DNA from: an uncultured Oscillospiraceae bacterium
GTDB taxonomy: Bacteria > Bacillota > Clostridia > Oscillospirales > Oscillospiraceae
DNA length: 15,520 bases
Direction of reading: 5' to 3'
Assembly: GCA_934675115.1 (NCBI GenBank)
Contig: CAKUPH010000051.1
Location: 1-15,520 of the forward strand
In this document: piece after piece, positions 7,542 through 14,944 of the stretch
Layout of the letters: every line of letters begins with the position of its first letter
How positions within the stretch are numbered: the first letter of the stretch is position 1
Notes under the pieces: model-generated
Database searches by the model: none
Seen by the model: the letters and a program-made list of their open reading frames with translations, nothing else
What the model was told of the DNA's origin: nothing
Made by a program: the position numbers and the translations under genes

Positions 7542-8903
7542 TTACTTGTTCTTTCTGCCGTAGCCGGTCGCAACCGCGATGATCAGGATAACGGCCATGG
7601 ACAGAGAGTAGAAGTTCACGAGAGGGATGGAGGCGGGAGCGACGGCAAAGGCCTCGCCGAACTCCGCGGCCTTCATGGCGGGGATGACGCAGTGGACCGT
7701 CCAGGGGGCCAGGAAGCAGAACACGCAGCCCGTGCAGTCCATCAGGTTGGCCCGGCGGTAGGGGTTCAGGCCGGCCTTTTCGCCCAGCTCCTTGACCAGA
7801 TCGCCCATGGCCACGATGGCCACGGAGATAACGCCGGTGATCATGCTCAGGATACCCACGCAGCCGATGATGGTGATCTCGGTGGAGGCGGGGCCCTTGG
7901 CGAGGCCGGACAGGGCCTTGCCGATGTCCTCAAACAGGCCGCTGCTTTCCATGACGCCCAGCAGGGCAAATACCGCGATCAGCATGGCGACAGTGCCCAT
8001 GCAGCCGGTGATGGACTCGGGGAGCAGGCCGGCAACGGCGAAGCCGCCGGGGAACTTCAGCAGAGCGGAGAAGTTGTAGATCCCGCTGATCAGGCCGACA
8101 GCGATACCGGCGATGACGCCCCAGGCCAGAGCGGTGATGAGATGCTTATGCATCAGGCACAGCACGATGATGACCACGGGCACAGCCAGCATCACCAGAG
8201 ACAGGGGCTTGGGGGTGATCTGAGCGGCCTCCAGAGCGGCGGTGCTGGTCTCGGTCTTGGTGAACAGCAGGAAGCACACCAGAGCGGCGAGGGCCGCGGG
8301 GATGGAGTACTTGAGACGGGTGCGCACCACTCGGCCCAGATCCGCCTCCTGCGTGGTGGCGGAGGCGATGGTGGTGTCGGAGATGGGGGCCAGGTTATCG
8401 CCGAAGGCCGCGCCGGAGACGATGGCGCCCAGCATGTAGACAGGGGCCACGCCGGTCATAACGCCCACGGGGAACAGGATGGGGATGACCACCATGTAGG
8501 TGCCCACGGAGGTGCCGGTGGAGAAGGCCAGCAGGCAGGAGATCACGAAGGTAGCGGCGGCAAAGAGCTTGCCGGTGAAGCCGGCCTGAACGGCATAGGC
8601 CGCGATGGTCTGCACCATGCCGCTGCCGGAGATCAGCTTGCCGGAGATGGCGGCCAGAATGACCGCCAGCGCGATGACGGGGAACATGGGCTTCGTCAGA
8701 CCGGAGATGATGGCCTGACCATAGGCCTTCTCGTCCTTGGCGACGATGACGCCCAGAATGATCGCCATGAAGAAGGCCACCACGTAGCCGTTGACGTTGG
8801 AGCCGTTAACGGCGGCGTAAATAATAAAGCCGATGGCAACAAGAAGAGGAATCAGCTTGCCGAAGAGGCCAAACCGGAACTCCAGTCGAGTATTTTCGTT
8901 CAT
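7542..8903 (-). CDS. NhaC-family Na+/H+ antiporter or related carrier
   Basis: 453-residue polytopic membrane protein of the NhaC family (ion transporter superfamily). Diagnostic segments are FSTGTSVGTYMVVIPILFP in the first half and GAAFGDNLAPISDTTIASA with ATTQEADL after it. Many hydrophobic helices span the length; the size fits the family (about 450-480). I chose the ATG at 8903 (MNENTRLEF), which has GGGAGG 6 nt upstream, over the ATG at 8924. It is the last gene of the five-gene operon, 69 nt after the Fe-S subunit gene and before the terminator at 7380-7421. NhaC relatives exchange Na+ for H+, and some members (MleN-type) exchange organic acids. In this operon it may balance protons consumed by the reductase, or move its substrate. 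That choice cannot be made from sequence. Confidence 0.9.
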   Translation of the reverse strand: MNENTRLEFRFGLFGKLIPLLVAIGFIIYAAVNGSNVNGYVVAFFMAIILGVIVAKDEKAYGQAIISGLTKPMFPVIALAVILAAISGKLISGSGMVQTIAAYAVQAGFTGKLFAAATFVISCLLAFSTGTSVGTYMVVIPILFPVGVMTGVAPVYMLGAIVSGAAFGDNLAPISDTTIASATTQEADLGRVVRTRLKYSIPAALAALVCFLLFTKTETSTAALEAAQITPKPLSLVMLAVPVVIIVLCLMHKHLITALAWGVIAGIAVGLISGIYNFSALLKFPGGFAVAGLLPESITGCMGTVAMLIAVFALLGVMESSGLFEDIGKALSGLAKGPASTEITIIGCVGILSMITGVISVAIVAMGDLVKELGEKAGLNPYRRANLMDCTGCVFCFLAPWTVHCVIPAMKAAEFGEAFAVAPASIPLVNFYSLSMAVILIIAVATGYGRKNK

Positions 8904-8972
8904 AAGAACCTCCCTTTCTTTCATACAGGTTGGAATGGAAGTGCCGCCTTCCGATCCATATGGGACACAGGC

Positions 8973-9488
8973 TCAGTCCTGCAGGAGCCGCTTGGAGAGC
9001 GAGCGCAGAGATTTCTCGCTCTGCACCTGATGATACTGGCTCTCGGGGACGCAGGTGAGGGCGCCGGTAGGACAGACCCTGACACAGGCGGGGATCAGCC
9101 CCTGACGCAGCCGCTCAACACAGCCGTCGCACTTGACCATCTTCCCCTCATCGTTAAACGAGGGGGCGCCGAAGGGGCAGGCCATGGCGCAGGAGTGGCA
9201 GCCGATACAGTTGGTGTTGTCGAACAGGGTCAGGCCGCTCTCCGGATCCTTATACAGGCAGGCGGAGGGGCAGCCCATGACGCAGGGCGCGTCGTCGCAG
9301 TGCATACAGGCCACCGACAGGAAGCTGAAGCGGGCCTTGCCCTTGTCCATGGCCTCCAGCTCGGCCGCGTTGCGGAAGGGATGCTGGCCGTGGAGGACGT
9401 CGATGTCGTTCTGGTCAAAGCAGGCCATGACGCAGGCCTGGCAGGCGGTGCACTTGGAGGGGTCAAAGTCAAAAATCATCTTTTCCAT
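8973..9488 (-). CDS. Four-cluster [4Fe-4S] electron-transfer subunit (DmsB/PhsB-like)
   Basis: 171-residue ferredoxin-type subunit of a molybdopterin oxidoreductase. Sixteen Cys fall in four groups: 13/16/19/23, 61/64/69/73, 94/97/100/104 and 120/123/135/139, enough for four [4Fe-4S] clusters; C77 is extra. This is the standard layout of DmsB, PhsB and NrfC-type proteins, slightly shorter than usual. There is no signal peptide or membrane segment. Its start lies 4 nt after the stop of the catalytic subunit gene, so the two are translationally coupled. It would pass electrons between the FAD/NAD(P) protein encoded two genes upstream and the molybdenum site. No membrane anchor gene (DmsC/PsrC/NrfD type) follows, which is unusual for a DmsB partner and supports a soluble complex. 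Confidence 0.93.
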   Translation of the reverse strand: MEKMIFDFDPSKCTACQACVMACFDQNDIDVLHGQHPFRNAAELEAMDKGKARFSFLSVACMHCDDAPCVMGCPSACLYKDPESGLTLFDNTNCIGCHSCAMACPFGAPSFNDEGKMVKCDGCVERLRQGLIPACVRVCPTGALTCVPESQYHQVQSEKSLRSLSKRLLQD

Positions 9489-9492
9489 GCCA

Positions 9493-11616
9493 TTACACCT
9501 TCTTTACGCATACCCGGGTCTCCCGGTAGGTGGGGAAGCCGGAGTAGGGGTCCAGTATCTCGTTGTCGGTCAGGGTGTTGACGTCGGCCTCCGCGTAGCT
9601 ATGGTAGAGGCAGATCACCCCGGGCTCGGCCTTGTAGGTCAGATTGACCTTGACCCGGATGGCGCCCTGATGGGAGCTGATCTCAACGGTGTCCCCCTGA
9701 ACGACGCCCAGCGCCTCGGCGTCGGCGTGGCTGATGTCCGCCGTGGGCTCAGGCCGCAGGGAGCGGTTCCACGGCACCATGTGGAGCCGGGAGTGGAGGG
9801 CGTTGGGAATCCGGGGCGAGGAGGAGAGCACCATGGGCAGGTCGCTGTCCGGCCGGTCCTCATAGGGGGCGCGGTAGGTGGGCAGCGGGTCAAAGCCCGG
9901 GTGCTTTTCAATGGCCAGAGACCACAGCTCGAACTTGCCGCTCTCCGTGTTCAGGCCCTTTTCCAGCATGGTGCCCGGCACATAGGGCTTCACGCCGGGG
10001 ACCTTCACCGGCTTGTCGCTGGCCTTCAGCTCATCCAGCGTGATGGGCAGATCCTGAAGGATGTACTCCAGACAGGCCTCGGGTCCCTTGGGCAGCAGCT
10101 CATCCTCCAGCTCCATGGCCCGGGCCAGCTCACAGAGGATCTCAACGTCGGGCTTGGCGTCGCCGAGGCGGTCGATGACGGGCTGGGTGTAGTAGAGGTA
10201 GCCGCCGCCATAGCTCTTGAGCTCGCCGCGCTCGAAGGAGGTGCAGGCGGGCAGCACGATGTCGCAGAGCTTGCAGGTGTCGGTGAGGAAGAGATCGGTG
10301 TTCACAAGGAAGTCCAGCTTCATCAGATTCTTCTTCAGCCGCTCGTCATCCGGGGAGATGCGGTAGTTCATGCCCACGCCCAGCATGGCCCGGATGGGAT
10401 AGGGCTTGCCGGTCTCGATCTGCCGGGACAGGTCGTTGGCCTGAGCCTCGTGAACGAAGTCGTTCCAGACGGGGAAGCGCTCCGCGCCTACGGCGGGGGC
10501 CTTCACCCGGTCGTAGTGGGCCATAATGAATTCGTCTTCTCTGGTGGGGAAGCCGCCAGGGAGATAGTTATAGCTGAACTGGATGGGGATCTGTCCGCCC
10601 TTGCGGTCAAAGCAGCCCAGAATGGCGGACAGCGCCATGATGGCCCGATAGTTCTGGAAGCCGTTGCGGTGGTGGGCCAGCGGAGCGGCGCTCTCGTTGA
10701 TGGCCAGAGGCAGATTGCCGGCGATCATGGCGGCGGCCTGCTCCAGCTGCCCGGCGGGGACGCCGGTGAGCCGCTCCACCCTCTCCGGGGTGAAGTCCTT
10801 TACATATTCGGCAAACTGGGGATAGCCGTAGACGTACTTTTCAATGTAGTCCTGATCGGTCTTGCCGTCCCGGATCAGGATGTGGGCCAGACCCAGCGCC
10901 ACCGCGCCGTCGGTGCCCGTTCTGGGCCGCAGGTGGATGTCCGCCAGCTTCAGGGCGGCGGGGGTGATCCTCGGATCCACGATGATGACCTTCATGCCCT
11001 CGGCCTTCCGCTTTTCCACATTGAGGGCGGCCAGATGGCGGGAGTAGTAGGGGTTATAGGCCCAGCCCAGAAATACCCCGGCATTGAGCACGTCGCTGGA
11101 GCACATGGGATTGCCGGTGGTGACCCACCAGTTGAGGAAGGTGGAGGTCATGCAGCTGCTGGACTCGGTGAGGTAGTTGGGGGACCCGAAGGAGTAGGCG
11201 AAGCGGTGGAAGAACGGCCGGTACCACTTGGAGTAGCCGGAATAGAACAGCACGCTCTCCGCGCCGCTCTCGGCCTTGATGGCGTTGAGCCTCTGGGCGA
11301 TCTCGGCATAGGCCTCGGCCCAAGAGATGGGCTCGAACTTGCCCTCGCCCCGCTGCCCCACCCGGCGCAGGGGGGTGCGGATCCGGTCGTCGCGGTAGAT
11401 ATACTGCCGGTTGGAAAGCCCCTTGGGGCAGAGCAGGCCGTGATTGACCGGGTGATCGGCGGTGCCCTCGATCTTGATGACCTTGCCGTCCTTCACATAG
11501 GCGTCGATGCCGCAGTGAAAGGAGGGACAGCAGACGTCACAGATGGTGTGTTTGACCTCAATCCCGGTTTCGGGTCCGGGGATCTTGGCCTTCAGCAGGC
11601 GTTCTTTTTTAACCAT
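9493..11616 (-). CDS. Molybdopterin (bis-MGD) oxidoreductase catalytic subunit, DMSO reductase family
   Basis: 707-residue catalytic subunit. The N-terminal cluster site is C26-x2-C29, C30, C35 and C63 (x27 to CPKG), a variant of the usual C-x2-C-x3-C-x27-C with an additional adjacent Cys. It is followed by DGKVIKIEG and HPVNHGLLCPKG. SSSCMTST around C155 aligns with the NapA-type segment CMAS, so the likely molybdenum ligand is Cys. Next comes the GWAYNPYYSRH segment (~184-194), VIIVDPRITPAA, and the C-terminal MGD-binding domain (ISHADAEALGVVQGDTVEI at ~ 630-650). No twin-arginine signal is present, so it is cytoplasmic. GGAGG precedes the ATG at 11616, which overlaps the upstream gene by 8 nt. 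The substrate is unknown: the family includes polysulfide, thiosulfate, nitrate, DMSO and catechol-dehydroxylating enzymes. The neighbours suggest NAD(P)H as the electron partner. Confidence 0.93.
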   Translation of the reverse strand: MVKKERLLKAKIPGPETGIEVKHTICDVCCPSFHCGIDAYVKDGKVIKIEGTADHPVNHGLLCPKGLSNRQYIYRDDRIRTPLRRVGQRGEGKFEPISWAEAYAEIAQRLNAIKAESGAESVLFYSGYSKWYRPFFHRFAYSFGSPNYLTESSSCMTSTFLNWWVTTGNPMCSSDVLNAGVFLGWAYNPYYSRHLAALNVEKRKAEGMKVIIVDPRITPAALKLADIHLRPRTGTDGAVALGLAHILIRDGKTDQDYIEKYVYGYPQFAEYVKDFTPERVERLTGVPAGQLEQAAAMIAGNLPLAINESAAPLAHHRNGFQNYRAIMALSAILGCFDRKGGQIPIQFSYNYLPGGFPTREDEFIMAHYDRVKAPAVGAERFPVWNDFVHEAQANDLSRQIETGKPYPIRAMLGVGMNYRISPDDERLKKNLMKLDFLVNTDLFLTDTCKLCDIVLPACTSFERGELKSYGGGYLYYTQPVIDRLGDAKPDVEILCELARAMELEDELLPKGPEACLEYILQDLPITLDELKASDKPVKVPGVKPYVPGTMLEKGLNTESGKFELWSLAIEKHPGFDPLPTYRAPYEDRPDSDLPMVLSSSPRIPNALHSRLHMVPWNRSLRPEPTADISHADAEALGVVQGDTVEISSHQGAIRVKVNLTYKAEPGVICLYHSYAEADVNTLTDNEILDPYSGFPTYRETRVCVKKV

Positions 11617-12889
11617 GGATGAGACCTCCCTCCAGTTCGGTATTCTCTAACAGATGAATGATATCCTCGTTCAGCCCGTTGCGCAGCAGGATGACCCGCT
11701 GCATGGGGCTGATGGGCTCGCGGCTGCCCAGGAACTTGCGGGACATAAAGCTCTTGATGACCCCGCTGATGATATGGTTGTCCACGATATTGACCAGCGC
11801 CAGCTTGCCCTCCCGGCGGACGGCATAGAGGAAAAAGCCCTCATTGCGCCATCGGATGATCTCGCCCTCGGCCTTCACGTCGCCGAAGCCGATGAAATCC
11901 ATGTCCATAAAGTGGGTGATGTTGTGCAGAAGGGTGCCGGGGTAGCTCACCGGGTGGCCCAGCATGGCCCCCGCCGCGGTAACGCCCTGATAGGCGGCGT
12001 TGGCCCACAGGCCGATGATCTGGTGGCGGCCGCTCTGGATATCGTAGCCGCTGGAGCAGTCTCCGGCGGCGTAGACGCCGGGAACAGAGGTCTCCATCCG
12101 CTCGTTGACCAGCACGCCCCGGTCCACCTGAGGGCCGGCGTCGTCCAGAAATTTCAGATTGGGGCGGGTCCCGATGGCAAGCACCACCGCGTCGGCGGGG
12201 ACGCGCTCCTCGCCGAAAAACACCTGAAGCCCCTCGGGGGTCTCCCGGATGGAGGAGAGGCCCACGCCGAACTTCAGTTCCACGCCCTTGGCCTCTACCC
12301 GGCGGCCCAGCTCCTCGCCCACCTCGGGCACGGCGGCCAGCGGGAAGAGGGAGGGGGCCAGATCGGCCAGAACGCATCGGCAGCCGGCGCGCTGAAAGAG
12401 CTCCGCCACCTTGATGCCCACCATGGAGGCGCCGACGACCACCGCCTGCTTCACGTCGCCCTTGTCCAGCCGCTCGCGGAGGACCTTGGCGTCGTTCGGG
12501 GTGCGCATGACGTAGATGTTTTTCTTCGGCAGGTCGGGGATGGGGGGGACAAAGACCTTGGCCCCGGTGGAGATGAGGGCGTTGTCAAAGGCATAGCGCG
12601 CTCCGTTTGCCAGCACAACGGCGCGCTCCTTGCAGTCCAGCCGCGCCACCGGCGAATTGGTATGTACAGTCAGGCGCAGGGAGCTGGCGATGCTGCTCAG
12701 CGAGCCGAAGGGGAACAGCCCCTTCCACGGGAGCCTGCGCCCCGCGTAGTAGGTGGTGAGCATGGGGTTATAGGGAGGCAGGTCGGTGTCGGAAAAGACA
12801 TGGATATCCCCCTCGAAGCCCTCGGATCGCAGGGACATGGCACAGTGATAGCCGGCGCAGCCAAAGCCCAATATGGCGACGTTTTTCAT
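11609..12889 (-). CDS. FAD/NAD(P)-dependent oxidoreductase (pyridine nucleotide-disulfide family fold)
   Basis: 426-residue soluble flavoprotein. FAD motif GFGCAG at 8-13 in the N-terminal Rossmann fold; second nucleotide-binding motif VVGASMVGIKVAE at 151-163; LAIGTRPN (~237-244) and the second FAD contact GVYAAGDCSS (~271-280). A tail of about 100 residues (330-426) follows. It lacks the SFxxC active-site Cys of NADH oxidases and CoA-disulfide reductases and the CxxxxC of disulfide reductases, so it most likely transfers electrons between NAD(P)H and a protein partner, as ferredoxin/rubredoxin reductase types do. The start at 12889 has AGGAGG 7 nt upstream; the in-frame ATG at 13075 would overlap the regulator gene and adds unrelated sequence. 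It starts 16 nt after the regulator gene and overlaps the catalytic subunit gene by 8 nt (ATGGTTAA), so it probably belongs to the same enzyme complex. Confidence 0.9.
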   Translation of the reverse strand: MKNVAILGFGCAGYHCAMSLRSEGFEGDIHVFSDTDLPPYNPMLTTYYAGRRLPWKGLFPFGSLSSIASSLRLTVHTNSPVARLDCKERAVVLANGARYAFDNALISTGAKVFVPPIPDLPKKNIYVMRTPNDAKVLRERLDKGDVKQAVVVGASMVGIKVAELFQRAGCRCVLADLAPSLFPLAAVPEVGEELGRRVEAKGVELKFGVGLSSIRETPEGLQVFFGEERVPADAVVLAIGTRPNLKFLDDAGPQVDRGVLVNERMETSVPGVYAAGDCSSGYDIQSGRHQIIGLWANAAYQGVTAAGAMLGHPVSYPGTLLHNITHFMDMDFIGFGDVKAEGEIIRWRNEGFFLYAVRREGKLALVNIVDNHIISGVIKSFMSRKFLGSREPISPMQRVILLRNGLNEDIIHLLENTELEGGLIHG

Positions 12890-12905
12890 GGGTGGCCTCC
12901 TTTTT

Positions 12906-13583
12906 TCATGATGAAATGATAATACGCCGAATGGCGTCCAGATCATAGATGATCCACCGGTTCCCCTTTTTTGCCAGCCAGCCGTTGGATTCAAATTCCA
13001 CAAGGATCTGGTTGACGGTGAGCCGGGAGGCGCGAACCAGATTGCCGATGCCCTGCTGGATGACGGGCAGCTCAACGCGCAGGCCCGCGGGGGTGGGAAC
13101 GCCGAAGTTGCGGGCCAGATCGACGAATACCGCGGCGACCCGCTGCTGGGCGGTCATAAAGCACAGCCGCCGGATATGCTCCATAAGCACATGGATCTTA
13201 TGGGACATGGAGGAGAGGACCTGTGCGTTGAGGGCGATGTCCATGGAGAGATAGGAGAGAAATTCATCCTTGGGGATCCGGTACAGCTCGCAGTCCACGA
13301 TGGTGGCCGCGTGGAGGAACTGGGCCTCTGGCTCAAAGCAGGTCTCCTCCCCGAACATGCACCCCTCCAGCGCGAAGATATAGATCTTTTCCGCCCCGTC
13401 GCTGGTGAAGTACGACAGCCGGACACGGCCGCTTTTGACAATGTAGATATTGGAGATGTCCTCCTCCTGATTGTAAAGCACGGTCTTGCCCTTCAGGCGG
13501 ATAAGATATTTGGAGTCGGTAAGCGGTCCCCAGTCCTCCAGATCGTATCGGATCCACGGAGAAAAATTTTCGAAGATGGTCAT
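12906..13583 (-). CDS. Crp/Fnr-family transcriptional regulator
   Basis: 225-residue regulator and first gene of the molybdoenzyme operon. Residues ~25-135 form the beta-barrel effector domain (KTVLYNQEEDISNIYIVKSG, then GCMFGEETCFEPEAQ). A long dimerisation helix follows (~118-150), then the winged HTH at ~170-215. The Arg that binds the cAMP phosphate in CRP is not present after the GEE segment (CFEPEAQFLHAA), and there is no N-terminal Cys cluster as in FNR; Cys are at 75, 82, 98 and 141. The effector is therefore neither obviously cAMP nor an FNR-type cluster; a small organic ligand (as for CprK) or a haem ligand is possible. The recognition helix reads SRLTVNQIL, with Leu where CRP and FNR have the Glu that reads the TGTGA/TTGAT core, so the operator should differ. 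It probably controls its own operon. GGGAGG lies ~8 nt before the ATG. Confidence 0.92.
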   Translation of the reverse strand: MTIFENFSPWIRYDLEDWGPLTDSKYLIRLKGKTVLYNQEEDISNIYIVKSGRVRLSYFTSDGAEKIYIFALEGCMFGEETCFEPEAQFLHAATIVDCELYRIPKDEFLSYLSMDIALNAQVLSSMSHKIHVLMEHIRRLCFMTAQQRVAAVFVDLARNFGVPTPAGLRVELPVIQQGIGNLVRASRLTVNQILVEFESNGWLAKKGNRWIIYDLDAIRRIIISS

Positions 13584-13630
13584 ACCGGAGCCTCCCTCAA
13601 GCCCTTTTATAGCATGTTGTCCAAAGATAA

Positions 13631-13658
13631 ACTATAAAGTTCTTTACATTTTGCGCAA
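13631..13658 (-). promoter_or_regulatory. Promoter of the molybdoenzyme operon, with a palindrome over its -35
   Basis: On the minus strand TTGCGC (13658-13653) and TATAGT (13636-13631) are 16 nt apart, about 50 nt before the Crp/Fnr gene. The -35 lies inside a perfect 12-bp palindrome TTTTGCGCAAAA at 13649-13660, and TTATAG (13607-13612) and CTATAA (13632-13637) form a second inverted pair around the start point. Either dyad could be the operator of the operon's own Crp/Fnr protein. A TATAAA at 13612-13607 (minus strand) is an alternative -10 with no good -35. Confidence 0.55.
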
Positions 13659-13854
13659 AAAAACAGAGCAAAATCGCGGGGGAGCAAACGCCCCACAGGA
13701 GAAAATGAGAATCATCCCTCGAAAACCGCCACAATATTCTCAGCGCGCCGCCGCCCCGGAGGGAGGAAGGCCAGCTGTATCCGGAGTAAATGCGAGCTAT
13801 CCATGAAATCCAGATGCGGAGGCGAGAAAATTACATACTGTGATAGCACAATTA

Positions 13855-13874
13855 TTCTCATAACGCAACGAGAA
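13855..13874. promoter_or_regulatory. Inverted repeat TTCTC-N10-GAGAA (candidate operator)
   Basis: Perfect 5-bp arms (13855-13859 and 13870-13874) with a 10-nt spacer, centre-to-centre 15 nt, about 270 nt upstream of the Crp/Fnr start. The same TTCTC/GAGAA pair recurs at 13706-13742 and over the promoter at 14954-14980. A protein-binding role is inference. Confidence 0.35.
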
Positions 13875-13902
13875 AAATATTTGCTCTAAAAATTGAAGAA
13901 AA

Positions 13903-13992
13903 GGGGCCGCCGGGCGCGGCACATAAGGGCCGTGGCCCCGGCAAACGGCAGAAGGCGGGGCCGCCGCGTACTCCTTCCGCGGCGGCCCCGCC
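13903..13992 (-). terminator. Tandem GC-rich terminator hairpins of the YheO/DauR-like gene
   Basis: First hairpin met by leftward transcription: perfect 15-bp stem GGCGGGGCCGCCGCG (13954-13968) with its complement at 13978-13992 and a 9-nt loop. A second, weaker hairpin GGGGCC (13903-13908) / GGCCCC (13934-13939) is followed on the minus strand by TTTTCTTCAATTTTT, a good U tract. Together they should end the transcript of the gene at 14031-14717. Confidence 0.75.
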
Positions 13993-14030
13993 TGTTTCTA
14001 CGCGGAAGCTGCTCCGGGCGAATTTCGCCC

Positions 14031-14717
14031 TTATTCTGTCTCTTGACGCACCTTGGCCAGATAGCGGTAGATGCTGGCGGGGGAGGAACGCAGCTCCTTG
14101 GACACGTGAGCCACCGCCCCCTTGAGGCGGAACACCCCCCGCCGGTCCAGCTGGGCCACGATGCGGATCTTTTCCGCCTGACTCAGCCGCTCCACCGGGA
14201 TATCCTCCTCGGCCAGCACCTCCTCGATCACCGAGTTGGCCGCCGAGGTCATGGAGTCCCCGAAGCGCTCGGTGTCCTCCTCGTCCAAGGACTCCAGCAC
14301 GTCGCTGCGGATGACGATGTTGTTATCCACATATACATCCGGATGGATGAGCTGGAACAGCCGGCTGGACAGTTCCTGAAACCTGCTGTCGTCAAAGCTG
14401 ACGCACAGCATCCCCACCAGATCCTCGTTCTTGTCCTTGATATAAAAGGTGGAGGAGCGCAGGGTGCGGCTGTCCCCCGTCAGGCCGCTGTAGTTGGTGC
14501 GGTAGTCAACCCCCTTGGCGTTGTCCTCCACCGCCCGCAGGGCCATGGCGGTGGGGGGGGAGTCCAGATCCCGCCCGCTGATGGAGCCGTTTACAATGGC
14601 CACAATGGAGCTTTGCTTGCCGTGGACGTCGATGAGGGTGATCTCGTAGGTGGGGCCCAGCACCAGACCGAGAAACTCCACCAGCTTGGTATACTGCTTG
14701 AGCATGGCGCGGTTCAT
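14031..14717 (-). CDS. YheO/DauR-type PAS-HTH transcriptional regulator
   Basis: 228 residues (234 if started at 14735). The N-terminal ~110 residues are the YheO-like PAS domain: LVEFLGLVLGPTYEITLIDV, then NGSISGRDLDSPPTAMALRA, then STFYIKDKNEDLVGMLCVSFD. The C-terminal ~60 residues are the family HTH: LSQAEKIRIVAQLDRRGVF, then LKGAVAHVSKELRSSPASIYRYL. Relatives such as DauR regulate amino-acid catabolism. It is divergent from a tryptophanase-like gene, so an amino acid or its product is a likely signal (inference). The start is uncertain: ATG at 14717 matches the family N-terminus but has only AAGG 3 nt away; ATG at 14735 lies in a tandem ATTC repeat that also creates ATGs at 14731, 14739 and 14743, with GGAG best spaced for the one at 14743. 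Confidence 0.9.
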   Translation of the reverse strand: MNRAMLKQYTKLVEFLGLVLGPTYEITLIDVHGKQSSIVAIVNGSISGRDLDSPPTAMALRAVEDNAKGVDYRTNYSGLTGDSRTLRSSTFYIKDKNEDLVGMLCVSFDDSRFQELSSRLFQLIHPDVYVDNNIVIRSDVLESLDEEDTERFGDSMTSAANSVIEEVLAEEDIPVERLSQAEKIRIVAQLDRRGVFRLKGAVAHVSKELRSSPASIYRYLAKVRQETE

Positions 14718-14729
14718 AATCCTTACCCC

Positions 14730-14745
14730 ATTCATTCATTCATTC
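14730..14745. repeat. Tetranucleotide repeat (ATTC)x4 at the regulator start
   Basis: Four perfect ATTC copies, read as GAAT on the coding (minus) strand. They create overlapping ATG codons at 14743, 14739, 14735 and 14731 in different frames, directly upstream of the family-like start at 14717. Confidence 0.8.
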
Positions 14746-14944
14746 GTTCTTTCTCCGGGAACGCGGCCCTGAGGGGCCTTTCCCATGAATCGCCTGTATC
14801 ATATCATGGAACAGGGGGCGAATCAAGAGAGAAAAATCATAATTATGAAAAAATTCAACTCATATTATTGGCTGGAAAAAAAAGAATTAGACAAATTGCT
14901 TAGGAACAGCCTCGTATTTTTGGTGAGTATTTCACAGTTTTTTC

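Larger units (their letters stand above)
13584..14030. other. 447-nt intergenic region
   Basis: No gene is supported on either strand. From left to right it holds the promoter of the five-gene operon (13631-13658), TGAGAA at 13706-13711 and TTCTCA at 13737-13742, a TGTG-ATAG-CACA dyad at 13839-13850, TTCTC-N10-GAGAA at 13855-13874, and the GC-rich hairpins at 13903-13992 that end the regulator gene on the right. The stretch 13820-13900 is AT-rich compared with its surroundings. Confidence 0.7.

Noticed and set aside
7497..9581. Plus-strand open frame (694 codons) rich in Gly, Asp, His and Gln opposite NhaC and the Fe-S subunit
   Set aside because: Looks superficially like a repeat protein, but the composition follows from being the complement of hydrophobic, Ala/Val/Ile/Leu-rich membrane-protein codons.
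9133..11622. Long plus-strand open frame (829 codons) opposite the molybdoenzyme genes
   Set aside because: Low-complexity Gly/Val/His/Asp-rich translation that mirrors the catalytic and Fe-S subunit genes; these carry all the real motifs.
8973..13583. Assignment as nitrate, DMSO, thiosulfate or catechol-dehydroxylase system
   Set aside because: No anchor subunit, no Tat signal, no chaperone gene and no substrate-specific motif that I can point to; naming a substrate would be a guess.
13839..13850. TGTG-ATAG-CACA as a CRP-type site
   Set aside because: The spacer is 4 nt, not the TGTGA-N6-TCACA form, it lies about 255 nt from the nearest start, and the local Crp/Fnr protein has a different recognition helix. 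It is only mentioned in the region entry.
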